NCBI GenBank assembly: GCA_963556695.1
Contig: CAUWAG010000010.1
Span: forward strand, 1,550,001-1,614,000
DNA length: 64,000 bases
Direction: 5' to 3'
From: Anthostomella pinea
Lineage: Eukaryota; Ascomycota; Sordariomycetes; Xylariales; Xylariaceae
The position numbers and the translations under genes were made by a program. Within the stretch, counting starts at the first letter, position 1. The number at the start of each line of letters is the position of its first letter. The notes beneath the pieces were generated by a model, which had not been told where the DNA came from, did not search any database, and saw only the letters and a list, made by a program, of their open reading frames with translations. Below, piece after piece: positions 9,813 to 20,908 of the stretch.

Positions 9813-12208
9813 TGCTGGCGGGCGACGTTGATCTCACTAGCACAATATAACAGGTCTGAGCCGTTAGGGAGACACTGGCTTTTTGAGCTTGGCCGGGCCC
9901 AGTCTCATAGGGCGTCCTGCATTTGCGTTATTAGCAGTCTCGTTTCTACCCCAAAGTGCCCCTATACCTTGGTGGTTCAAGCTATGCCAGAATCCCGGCC
10001 ATCCTGCCGACTGCAACGGCACGCGAGCTTGGTCACTTTGCCGAGGAACCTGGAAGGCTAAAAATAAGGCTGTGCATGATCACTGGTAATGATAGACGTT
10101 ATCTACCGTGGTAAGTCACAGGCTCGAAAATCCTAGACAGTCTATGCCAACACCGAGGCTGGCACCTATGGAATCCCAAGGTTAGCAAATGCACGACCTT
10201 ATTAGCCTGGGGGGGCGGGGGGGGGGGGGGTTTCTGCATCAGGCGACTAACCTAGGAGGGTGAACCTGGACCACATGGGAGAGGCGAGACCACCCAAATA
10301 TAGTACAGTTTAGTTTATTGTTGGCTGCATCGATGGTCGTTCTTCATCATGGGATGCCAAGGCGGGCGTCCACGGGCAACAAGCTTTGCCAAGCGCCAAG
10401 GCCTTTGCAAGTGAAGATGGCGTACGGAAGCTCACGTTCAAGACTTCAAGTCAAGCATCGAGTACCGCACATATTGTGGGATCCCTTGGCGGTGAGCATT
10501 CACTAAAGAATGACGGCCCAGGCATTGGCATGGCTCGAACGGCTTGCAGGCAGGCGCCGCGATAGGGTGGCTGTTTTGCGGGGTAGCCGGGAGTAAGCGA
10601 AAAAGGACCAAAGCTGCAAAGGTTGTCAGGTTGTGTCACGACACGGAAGGGCCAACGCAGCGAGTGCACCGCCGGTGTCGGCTTCTCCTCCGTAGGTCCT
10701 GCCTCTTCGGAACCGAGCATCTCACCAAAACCTCTTGGTCACTCTGCAAAGTTCAGGGCAGACGAGGCAGGCCGTTCATCGCCTTTTCACTGGGTTTCCG
10801 GGAAGTCCCTTTGGTTTATTATTATTCTAGGTTCCGTCAGTTCTCGGGTGTCAGTGTCAAAGCCCTGCCGGTATGTTTCATGCAGGGCCCCCTTTCCACC
10901 GCGATGAATCGCAGTCGCGTTTCTCATTCCGCTGACAATTCAACTGGACGACACAAATCTGACAATACTTCGAGACCGAGACCCCGGCATAGGTGGTTGG
11001 TGACTCGGTCGAACAGATAGGTAACCCTTTCACGGTCACCCTTCCTGGCAGATAGGCCTACCATCGTGGACGCTGTTCCCAATCAGGTTCCTCCAGCGAG
11101 GGATTTGGAATGTGGATGGTATGGCGTCCTGCGCGTGACCGTGACGGCCGCATATTCGTTCGGGATTTCTAGGGTCGCCCACCAAACATTACAATTCTGA
11201 GTAACGGACTCGACGGAATGGCAATTCACCCGCCAAGGATGAAGACCGCCGTCGCTCTTCTCTTCCTGACCGTTGCTCGTTCCGGCCTGCCATTGCGCAT
11301 AACGATCGATCATACCACACACGTGTTACATTGGCGTTACTGCCATGACGGAGGACAGGTATCACGGGCTTACCTGTCGTGCCTGTGTTGCAGTGTACCG
11401 GTACCAAGTGAGAACCCACACAGTGAGAGCGGACGGGTGAAGAGTGGCCATGATGATTGATTGATTATTGCTTCGTAGACTTTCAAACACTTTCGAGACA
11501 CCGCAGACCAGCCAGAGAGCCAGAGATGGCGTGTCACCTGTAGGCTGTGGTCCGCTATGATCTACAGTATCTGGTCTATTCCTCAAATTCTCCACTCGAC
11601 CACCCCGTTCGCCCGTCCTCCGCGATCAGGGATTCTCGTTGGACTGACAAGCGAATCCCACCTGCACCTGCACCACCACCACCCCAGTCTGGCTGTCTGG
11701 CCAGACCCATTGCCCTTTTCCTGTCGTCCTGCTTGCACGCCTCCGCCCGCTACCACGCACTTCCCATCTCTTGTTTCTACCCAAGCCTTCTCGGCGCCCA
11801 GCCTTCATCTTCTTCCAAACCACGAGCCGACTCCCGCCAGCAAATCAGCCACGCCTCCAGTCTACGCCCGGGACACGTATCGATTGGACCCTTGAAGTCG
11901 TTGGCAAGTGCCTTGGACATAGGAGGACAAGCATTGACACGAGTGGGAGAGACGGCCTGCTGGATCGACGGATATCGCACATTCGACTCGACAGTCGCTC
12001 GCCTGCCATCACTCGACCCGACCCGAGTCATCCGACCCGAGTCCCCCGACTAGCGACTCTCGAGCGTCACGACGCAAGCGACGACACAACGCGCCTCGAA
12101 TACCTCCGAAGGAGCCTGCATTTTCCATGGCGAGTGCCTCACGATAGCAAGCCTCCTTGCTTGGAACCATTGTCGCTCGGCGGCTGGCCGTTCAATTCCG
12201 TGCTGGAA
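9813..12208. other. Intergenic and palH leader
   Basis: No gene is supportable. The stretch contains a G-run (see separate entry). The last 650 bases before 12209 have few stops in the palH frame and a long CT-rich, pyrimidine-biased character, as in long fungal 5-prime leaders. Confidence 0.4.
10209..10230. repeat. Interrupted G tract (G7-C-G14)
   Basis: Fourteen consecutive G at 10217-10230 follow seven G and one C. The tract is a homopolymer where sequence length may be unreliable. Confidence 0.8.
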
Positions 12209-14506
12209 ATGGATTCGCGGCATTTGTGGCAGCCCAGAGCGCTCGTCACCGCAACCACAGCCGCTGCCACCGCTTGTACGCCGTATACCATCCCCGCGAG
12301 CGGCCTGTTGTACATCTCAGGTGCTGCTACACCGACGACACTACTGGCTGATGCCCTTTATTCACCACTATGCACTTCAGTAATGGCGCAACCCGCAATC
12401 ATCGCAAATGGTGGCTTGAAAATAGACGAGACTGCGTCAACCACTTCTCCTGAAATCGACGATCTGCGCGACCCCTTTTACGCCTCGATATTTCCGCAAT
12501 GTTACGCCTTAGCCGCGACGACCGTCCTTGCCTACATGCTGCTCATTATGCTGTTCGTTGCGCCTAGGTCGTTCTTGGACGGTGGAGTTGTCGTTCTGGG
12601 TCGCCGTGGCTTCACGAACAGCCCTTCCAACGGCATCAGTATCGGAGGACGTCCATGGCTGCAAAAGGTCGCTGCTTTGACGGTTGCTATTTCGCTCACC
12701 ATCGCGACTGCTGATACCTTCCGTGTCGCCGAGACCCAGTATGCCTTTGGAATTCAGAATGCGCAGCAGCTCCAGGAAGAAGTTCTTGGTGGAACTCAGC
12801 TGAAGGCCATCCAACTCATCTCGGACACCTTCTTGTGGTTAGCCCAGGCTCAGACCCTCATCCGACTATTCCCGCGTCAGCGCGAGAAGGTCATCATCAA
12901 ATGGACGGCTTTCTCGCTGATATCTCTGGATGTCATATTTGGCGCGCTCAACAGCTTCCACTATACTGGACCGGGCAACACCAGGCCCCGTAGTTTCACC
13001 GATGCTGTTCCGGCACTCAGCTACCTCTTTCAGCTTTCCCTAGGGCTGTTATATGCAGCATGGGTGCTTTATTATGCTTTCATGAAGAAGCGATACGCCT
13101 TCTATCACCCATTGATGAAGAATATATGTATCATGGCTATGCTTTCTATCATATCCTTACTTGTTCCCGTGGTCTTCTTCGTCCTCGACATCGCCGAGCC
13201 CGAGTTTACAGGCTGGGGTGACTACGTCAGATGGGTTGGCGCAGCCGCGGCGAGCGTTGTTGTTTGGGAGTGGGTAGAGCGTATCGAGGCCTTGGAACGT
13301 GAAGAAAAGAAGGATGGCGTTTTGGGTAGAGAGGTCTTTGACGGCGATGAGATGATCGAAGTATCACCTTCAGATCTTTCGTGGCCGCGGCGGAGGAAGT
13401 TCAGAAGGAAGGACTACGACGACGACGGCGGTGAGAATGGCGGCAGCTCGTCGTCAGGGGGGAAAAGTAATATGTGGCCTGCCATGTCGTCGATCGCCAG
13501 TCGGTGTCGGTCAAGGTCGAACAGTAACCCCGACAGGAGACGACCGAATCAAGATACCGAAGCTGCTTCAAGTAGCAGATCAGCGCCTCGGTTCTTGCAA
13601 CCACCCCTTTGGCCTTCTCGACCGCCTCCAGCTGTTACCCCAGTCAGCCGGACAGATACCGCGAGTGCTGATAGCACAGTGTACGCTGTTCGGTACCAAC
13701 CTTTAACAGAGACTACTTCGAGAACCACCGACGAGAGAGATGGCCGGCCGCCATCTAGGAGTGGAAGCGTGGATTCTTCAACTACGGAAGTAATTCCGGA
13801 ACGGAACGAGCAACCAGAAAACACGTCTCAGTCGCGACAACCTTCTGTAGCACGCACATCCGACAAAGACGAGGCAGGAAACGGAGGCCGCTGGGGTTCC
13901 TTGACGCAGCACAATCCTTTCCGTCACGCAACGCGTCAGCCACCAGCCGAAGTCGTTCCCCATACAATGCCCAAACCACGGAAACAAAGGCGCGAAAGCG
14001 ACTTGGGCATGTGGGATTTCCGAGGACGGATGGAAGACTTTGCTGCCTCACAAGCTGAGAGGGTCTTGGAAAAGATAAGGCCGACGCCAGACACTGAAAG
14101 TCTTCCTGTCGCAGTGATACCTCCCCCTCAGCGCCGCGGCGCAGCACTCGCGCAGCTTTTGGAAGAGGAGGAACTCGAGACAAGCAGATCGACCATGACA
14201 CCCGCGTCGCCCTCCCTAGGTCCGGAGAGAATGACGAGCAGTGGAAGCATAGGATCTGGCACGATGGCACCACTTTTACCTCATAGACATCGGACGAACA
14301 GCGGAGCGTCACGCTCGTTGGGTCCCATGCTCAGCCCGCCAGAAAGGAACGATACGTTCCATCTGAGGTCGGCCAACAGACACGAAAGCACCTCCCTGCC
14401 GTCACCGCTCAATAGAAGTGGCGACCAACGAGAAAGGGGGTTTTCTGAAAGGAGACCCGTAGTCCACATATTACGGGACGAGCCTACACAACCTCCGACA
14501 TATTAA
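12209..14506 (+). CDS. palH: PalH/Rim21-type ambient-pH sensor
   Basis: Plasma-membrane component of the Pal/Rim pathway that senses alkaline pH and leads to proteolytic activation of the PacC/Rim101 transcription factor. A single exon of 765 codons. An N-terminal luminal segment (MDSRHLWQP, then CTPYTIPASGLLY) precedes about seven membrane helices between residues ~95 and ~365. After the last helix comes VVVWEWVERIEALEREEKKD, then GREVFDGDEM, a stretch I associate with PalH. The remaining 380 or so residues form a hydrophilic Ser/Pro/Arg-rich cytoplasmic tail, the part that in the family binds the arrestin-like PalF. The frame is open further upstream to 11771, but the Met at 12209 matches the family start (MDSR). 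No intron is needed. The next gene downstream (LAG1) is on the same strand 2.1 kb away, so there is no operon. Confidence 0.92.
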   Translation: MDSRHLWQPRALVTATTAAATACTPYTIPASGLLYISGAATPTTLLADALYSPLCTSVMAQPAIIANGGLKIDETASTTSPEIDDLRDPFYASIFPQCYALAATTVLAYMLLIMLFVAPRSFLDGGVVVLGRRGFTNSPSNGISIGGRPWLQKVAALTVAISLTIATADTFRVAETQYAFGIQNAQQLQEEVLGGTQLKAIQLISDTFLWLAQAQTLIRLFPRQREKVIIKWTAFSLISLDVIFGALNSFHYTGPGNTRPRSFTDAVPALSYLFQLSLGLLYAAWVLYYAFMKKRYAFYHPLMKNICIMAMLSIISLLVPVVFFVLDIAEPEFTGWGDYVRWVGAAAASVVVWEWVERIEALEREEKKDGVLGREVFDGDEMIEVSPSDLSWPRRRKFRRKDYDDDGGENGGSSSSGGKSNMWPAMSSIASRCRSRSNSNPDRRRPNQDTEAASSSRSAPRFLQPPLWPSRPPPAVTPVSRTDTASADSTVYAVRYQPLTETTSRTTDERDGRPPSRSGSVDSSTTEVIPERNEQPENTSQSRQPSVARTSDKDEAGNGGRWGSLTQHNPFRHATRQPPAEVVPHTMPKPRKQRRESDLGMWDFRGRMEDFAASQAERVLEKIRPTPDTESLPVAVIPPPQRRGAALAQLLEEEELETSRSTMTPASPSLGPERMTSSGSIGSGTMAPLLPHRHRTNSGASRSLGPMLSPPERNDTFHLRSANRHESTSLPSPLNRSGDQRERGFSERRPVVHILRDEPTQPPTY

Positions 14507-16611
14507 GCGATGCTGTCTCATCAAAGGTCGACCCCTCTTCCTTTCTGAAATTTCTACACGAGCGAGGCGCTTCGGATTGTTTTCTTAGTCAGTCACGAAA
14601 AGCACTGGCGGCATGGCAAGGCGCTGGTCTTTTGATGGGTTGTTTCGCATGAGAATTTCATTCCCTTTCCCTCTTGCACTATATATTCCACAGGATGGGA
14701 TTGCTTGGAATCCGAGTTCTCACACATGCCGTATATATCTCATGTATCTGCACTGCACCTTGATGGATCCAACGCATTATATAAGCCCGCGTGGCTACTG
14801 GGACATGGTCTCCGGATGTACATAACACACATCACATATGGAGTTTGGCTTGGAGGAAGATCATTTTGGGGGCATTGCCGGCGCTGCAAATGCATCTGCA
14901 GGATGTCTTCATCAGACATCGGGCCGTTGGATGGGCTTGGCGTAGCATTTTCTTGGATACGGGACGATAACTCATCGGTGGATCAGCGAGGACAGCACGA
15001 TTGTGCAATTCACGCACACGCTTACGATGGATGACTAAGGTATGTGCGACACTTTGCCTTACGGCTTACTCAGCGCAAATAAGCCAATGAAGAGAACTTC
15101 TAACCTTGTTGCTTGGGCTGTTTGTCTCAATGCAAATGACAACTCGTGCATGCTATTGATTGCACTGTGCTCGACTACATGAAGATACGAGAACCGGTTC
15201 TCCAAGACGTTGGCAATGAAACCTTGGACGACGCCACAGATGCTTGTAATTAACTCGCATCTGCCAGTTGTTTTGGTCAGAACGCAAATAGTAAGCCTCG
15301 AGACTTTCCACAAATAGTACGTTGAGGCTCTTGATATGCAGGGTGGCATTGGCAGCATCGATATGCCATTCGGTCCCCTATAAAGCAAATCTTGTGGTTC
15401 GGCCCAGGCTGGCTTGGACCACTGACGGAGCCAGCTGGCTTGCTGTTATCACTTGGCAGGTAGGTTGATGTACAGTATGGTCCTAGAAGCCAAGATCTCT
15501 GATTGCTTAGACTAGGTATCTACTCATGTTATTAACACGGCGCCGAAGGGTCACGAAGTCCTAGAAGGAGTGGACACGGAGTCAAAAGATTAGGTTGCCA
15601 GCCCTATGCACCCCAGTGAGAGCTAAGGGTGATGCTTTAGCGGTCAAAGATCATCAATCAATCAACGGCGCCGAAGGGACAGATTGGAGGCAGAGTAGTT
15701 ACGTAGGTAGATATGGCCTGCTCGGACTTGGTGGGCTTTCATTAGCTCTTACTCGAGGTGTCGTTGTTTTGATAATGGAACTTCTCGGCCCTCAGGGTTG
15801 CATGCAAGCGAAGTGTCCGATATCCAGCATCGCGACAAGTGTCGATGCGGGAGCCGCGGCCACAGCGAAGAGTACGTCCACGGATCCCGTATGAAGAGAA
15901 GAACTTTTCGTAAAGGTCGCAGTCCATTTTCTTCGTTTTCTTCATTTCCTTTTCGTCGGCCGCGGCCTCCGTGCATCTTGGGATCGCTGATGGCAGATTT
16001 AGTGGATGTAGGTGGATGGTCCCCCTAAGTTAAAAATAGGGGTTCAGCTATCGATAATAGGCCAACCCACTGGCGGCAGCTGACAGGCTACAGCCGACGG
16101 ACAGTGGACACGGCAACTGCAGGTGGGCAGCGAGCGGGCGGGCTGGTGGGCCGCGGGCGGGCGGGCTGGTGGGCCGCGGGCGGGCTCCCTCAATTGAAAT
16201 TGAGTTTCGCGCGCCCAGAAAATCCAACGATGCCCTAATTTCCTCCTTACGCAAAACACTATTTATTCATCACGACTCCCAACTAACTCTCTCAAGCTGT
16301 GTCGTGTCTCGTGGCTGTGAACAAATCCTCAGATGACTTCCACTCCTTAAGCATCTCTGGATCCTCAACCCTCCTCGTAGCCGTCAGCTATCCCGCCGAT
16401 TCGAGTCCCTCCAGAGAGAGGCGAAATCAGAAGCAGAAGCAGAAGCCTGCACTCTGCACCCTACCAACTGTCATCTGATCTCAGATCGCACTGCTGCGCT
16501 CCCCCTCATCCGAAGCTTGCCTGGGGACCTGCCTGTTATCGACAACCGAACCCTGAGCCCTCACGCGCGCGTGTCCCTCTACCGCCCACGCGACGCGGCC
16601 CTTTTGCAACC
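14507..16611. other. Intergenic, palH to LAG1
   Basis: No gene is seen. A 13-bp block CGGCGCCGAAGGG occurs near 15540 and again near 15665. The last 300 bases are the LAG1 leader. Confidence 0.4.
16135..16187. repeat. 23-bp GC-rich tandem repeat upstream of LAG1
   Basis: Two exact copies (16135-16157 and 16158-16180) of a CGGGCGGGCTGGTGGGCCG-type unit plus a partial third. They lie about 430-480 bp before the LAG1 start, in the promoter or leader. Confidence 0.85.
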
Positions 16612-18127
16612 ATGGCTTCCTCAGAGCCCTTCCCCTCACTCAACACCGGGGCCGACCAGATGCATTCGGCTGCCGCCAACGGCAATGCGCGTCGACGTAG
16701 AAAGTCGAGCGGCCTTGGCGCTGAGATACGCGCCGGAGACACGGGCGCACCGAGTCTGCAAACCAGTCTCGCGAGCCTGCAGAGCGCCTCGTCGTCCAGC
16801 TCTGGATCTCCGCCCCGGTCATCGTCGACCGACATCAAGGACCCCCAGAAGAGGGGCTTCAAGCGTCGCAAGGCCCGCTCGCTCCTACGCCGCTACAAAC
16901 ACTTCGCCTTGAAGCACACCTGGGTCATACCGCTGGTCCTGCTGGCCATCTTCGGTGCCCTGTATGCCATCAACCCGACCGAGTCGAACCCGATACACCA
17001 CTTCATATTCCTATCCTACGAGCTCCCGCTCGTGGCCGGCGCCGACCCCACCACCCCTCCGCAATACGGCAAAGGGCTGTGGGATGTCGCCTTCGTCAGC
17101 TTCTACATCATCGTCCTCTCCTTCACGCGTGAGTTCATCATGCAGGAGCTTCTCCGTCCGCTGGCCAGGAAGGCCGGCATACGGTCGCGTGGCAAGCAGG
17201 CCCGTTTCATGGAGCAGATGTACACAGCCGTGTACTTCGGCGTCCTGGGCCCTGCGGGCATGTATGTCATGAGCCGTACCCCGGTGTGGTACTTCAACAC
17301 CCGCGGGATGTACGAGAACTTCCCCCACAAGACGCACGAGGCCGTCTTCAAGTTCTACTACTTGTTCCAGGCTGCGTACTGGGCGCAGCAGGCCATCGTT
17401 CTGCTGCTCGGCGTGGAGGCGCGACGGAAGGACTTCAAGGAGCTCGTCGGACACCACATCGTCAGTCTGGCGCTTATTGGGCTCAGCTACCGATTCCACT
17501 TCACCTACATGGGCCTCGCTGTTTACATCACTCACGATATTAGTGACTTCTTCCTTGCGGTAAGTCAGGTTCTTGTCTAACATCGTTTTGACATCTTCGG
17601 GTTAGGGAACAGTACACTAACAGTCGTTCTGATAGACCTCGAAGTCCCTCAACTACATCGACCACTTCCTAGTCGGGCCGTACTTTGGCGTCTTCATGTG
17701 TGCCTGGATCTACCTGCGCCACTACCTGAACCTCTGCATCATCTGGTCTCTGTTCACCGAGTTCAAAACCGTGGGCCCATACGGAGTCAACTGGGAGACC
17801 CAGCAGTACAAGTGCGACCTGTCGTTCTATATAACACTGGGCTTGCTCGCGTCACTGCAGGCTTTGAACCTGTTTTGGCTCTTCTTCATCGTCCGGATCG
17901 CATATCGCTTTGTGGTGTACCAGACAGCGGACGACGACCGATCTGAGGCCGAAGACACCGAAGTTGAAGAGCCCGAGGTCATCAAAGTCATCAAGGAGAA
18001 GGTCTCCGAGATGCAGCCGCTATTGAACGGCCATAAATCTACGAACGTTGCTACCAACGGCTCTCTCAAGGAGCGTGCCAACGGACCTGTGACAACGCCA
18101 AAGAAGAAGAAGATGTCTACGCGGTAG
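16612..18127 (+). CDS. LAG1-type ceramide synthase
   Basis: Endoplasmic-reticulum enzyme that acylates sphingoid bases to make ceramide. Two exons, 16612-17559 and 17636-18127, with a 76-nt intron (GTAAGT, branch CACTAAC, TAG), give 479 residues. A Ser-rich basic N-terminus (1-100) precedes the first helix (~103-120). The TLC/Lag1 domain follows with several helices. It contains the Lag motif: HH at about 281-282, then HFTYMGLAVYITHDISDFFL, with His-Asp at 308-309 and Ser-Asp at 311-312. The paired His and Asp residues are those needed for catalysis in the family. The C-terminus is acidic (DDDRSEAEDTEVEEPEV), then Lys-rich, ending KKKKMSTR; a basic tail of this kind would suit ER retention. 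The start has a strong context (ACCATGG). Fungi usually hold two or three paralogues (Lag1/Lac1/BarA type); which one this is cannot be told here. Confidence 0.93.
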
Positions 18128-20908
18128 ACCACCCGCCGCCTATATTAACGTTTCACGACATTCGCTTGTTAACCTTGTTCGACAACATATTGGGATATTG
18201 TGTACGATACAAGAGCTTAGCACATGCGACTGCAGTGGATGAGGGGTATGTACGAGCGAGAGGAATATGCATGCCGAAGCTCTGTCCGCCCGCGTCGATG
18301 TGCTGTTGGTCAGACAGTCGGTCTTGATGGGATCTGGCGTTCAGGGGGTTTGCACTGGGCGCCCCAAGCCATTCGCTCGCAGGGTCTGGAGTGGCGCATA
18401 CGGATCGAGTTCCGGGGACGGCTTGCTTGGAAAGGCTGGAAGCACACGAGGAGACGCGTTCTCCGAGCTTGGTGGATTCGGCCTCTGGCAGGGCTATCGC
18501 TTGCAGCCCCTCGGTCTGGCCGTCTGGTCTAGCTGACCAGTCGTTGGATGTCCCTGATGGTCACTGCTATGTGGCAATGGCAAGCACGTACAACAAGTGG
18601 GTTTTGTTCCATGGGTGGATGAAAGATGCGTCATGACCCCAAAGCCATACTTTCGCTTCCGAGTATCATAGTTGCCCTATAGATAATAGCTAATGCAAGG
18701 AATGGCGGCCAATTGTGGTTTTGCTGTTTTGGAAGAAAGGTTTCGCCGTCCGCCCATGCAGTGCTGATTCGCTTTGGAGATATATAGTGTTGCTCTTCTG
18801 CTCTCTGGTATGCAGAGGCTATGCCTCGTTGGATGACTTCCCTACATATATATGCCTCCGCGGAAAATCAGTATCAAGTGGTGGTCAGATACACCATAGA
18901 CGACGGACCGACAGGGTAGGGCTCGCCTAAGTATTATAGAATTATAACAGTAAGGCCAACAGTCTGGTTTCTATACTTACACTGACCGAGTCCGAAAACC
19001 CTCCCCAACCCTGCCCCGTGACCCCAAATCCAGCCAGCCTGTGCCTTGTAGTGGTGACAATACCTCTCTCTATCTTGAGTAGTGTGCTCGTTCTGACACT
19101 GAGCTGAGATGATACTAAATTTCAAAGGGGAAGAGAGGAGGGATTCACATGTAATGTCTTGTGTCGTAGGGTTGGACAGCTTATATCTCGCCAGCCTTAC
19201 TTGCGCCTACCTTTCTCACCCCTGTCTTCTCCCCCAAAAGCAGCCTGGCTGGCATACATACAGCTAGTTGACAGACCATACTAACAGACCACCAAACAAT
19301 ACGAGCAATTTGGACTCACTATATCTCCCAGCAGGCAAGGACTAGTTCCCAAGTAGAATTCCCATAAGCAGAGACCCATCTCATCTCAACTCAACTCCCA
19401 TCAACTAACTGACCACCCAACGGGGTCTTGTTCAACAGCAGCAGGTAGGTAGGTAGCGAATACGAGCCGAACAGCAGCGAGCAAGGGAGCGAGCGAGTGA
19501 GTGAGTGAGTGAGTGAGCGAGTGAGCGAGTGAGTAGGCATGTCTGTATAAACTACCTAGGCAACGTAAGCAAGGGCGAAAGCAACACCAACAACACAGCT
19601 CACATTCGCAAACCACACGCCGATATGCATAAGTAATCAAGCAAGCAAGAAAAGCAGACAGATACCGCCCAGTCTCCTGGCAACTACCTCACTACCTCAC
19701 TACTCAACTCACTGGCCGGCGCCCCATATCCAAGCTCTGTCCAAGAACACCGCGAGTCCTCATTGCCGATTATTCCCATCCCGAGATAACGTAGACATCA
19801 ATGCTCGACCTACCTACCTACCTAGCAACTACCGTCAAAAAAAGTCCTCCCGCACGCAAGAAATACATTACGTATAGTAAACCCACTTACCTCGCTCACC
19901 TCGCTGCCCTGCCCTGCCCCGTGCTGTCGTGTCGCTGTCGTGTCGTGTCTGTCGTGTCGAGTGGGTCTAACGTGCAACACCGGACTCTCGTAGACAGTCA
20001 GCCGAAGAATCTCGTGTCCGTACAGCGCACAGCACAAGCGGCAGTACCACCCACCAGCCACGGCGTGCCTAGTTAGTTGCCAGCGGAACGGACGGCGGCG
20101 GTGGTAGTGGCGTCACGACGACTCCGATCCCCATCCCGTGGCAGTGTACTACAGCGTCGGTACTCTCCTCCACCCCGGTCGATCCTGATGGAACTCGTAT
20201 TCGAAAGACGCAACCAGACTTGTCCTACCCCCCGCAGCACGACCGATGTAATAAGCACGATGCAAGGGGACTCACGCATGGGGGCGTCTGGTTAATGACT
20301 GAAGAATTTGGCGTATTAACAACTCCTATTCGCGCCGGTGGGGATCTGCCACCTCTAGGATCTATCATGTACAAGAACCGCACACGCAAGCTCGACCCCT
20401 GTCCTGCAAATGGACCACACTCGCCTACCAATGCAAATCGTTGTCTCGTCAAGGCATACCAAGTCCACCATCAAAAGCCATAGCAAACCGACAGACAGAA
20501 CCGACCAAAACCTGATGGCAGCATCTGTGCTGGTCTTTTTTCGTTTCCTTCCAGTTCCCTTCTACCGTTGCCGCCTTTTTGAGGACTCGTGAGAAGTAAA
20601 GCCGTAACAACAGCAATGCTGCGCGAGTAACGACAAAGTATTAAGACACAGTAACAAACGTCTTTGGTATCGTCGCGCGTAACGTAAAGAAGTGCAACAT
20701 GCCAGACCGCCAACATCCTTGGATGTCGGGCATCGTTTTGTGTATATGCCACCAAACGCCGCCTATAATGCAATGCCCCGTCAAGTGAGGACTTGAGAGT
20801 GTGATTAGTGAACCGTATGTATATATGTATCGGTTCCATTGGGAATATGGACACATCGATCCTGGGTCGGAGGATATTAGAATTAGTGGATCGATCTGGT
20901 TGTGTTGT
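18128..20908. other. Intergenic between convergent LAG1 and the ABC transporter gene
   Basis: No gene is seen in 2.8 kb, which holds the 3-prime ends of both genes. The part from 19200 to 20050 is rich in short repeats such as TACCTACC, CAACTCA and GTGTCGT. Confidence 0.4.
19488..19533. repeat. GAGT/GAGC tetranucleotide microsatellite
   Basis: About eleven tandem GAGY tetramers, mostly GAGT, with interspersed GAGC. Confidence 0.85.

Noticed and set aside
11771..12208. 146-codon N-terminal extension of PalH
   Set aside because: The frame is open but the sequence is Arg/Pro-biased and unlike the family, whose start matches the Met at 12209.
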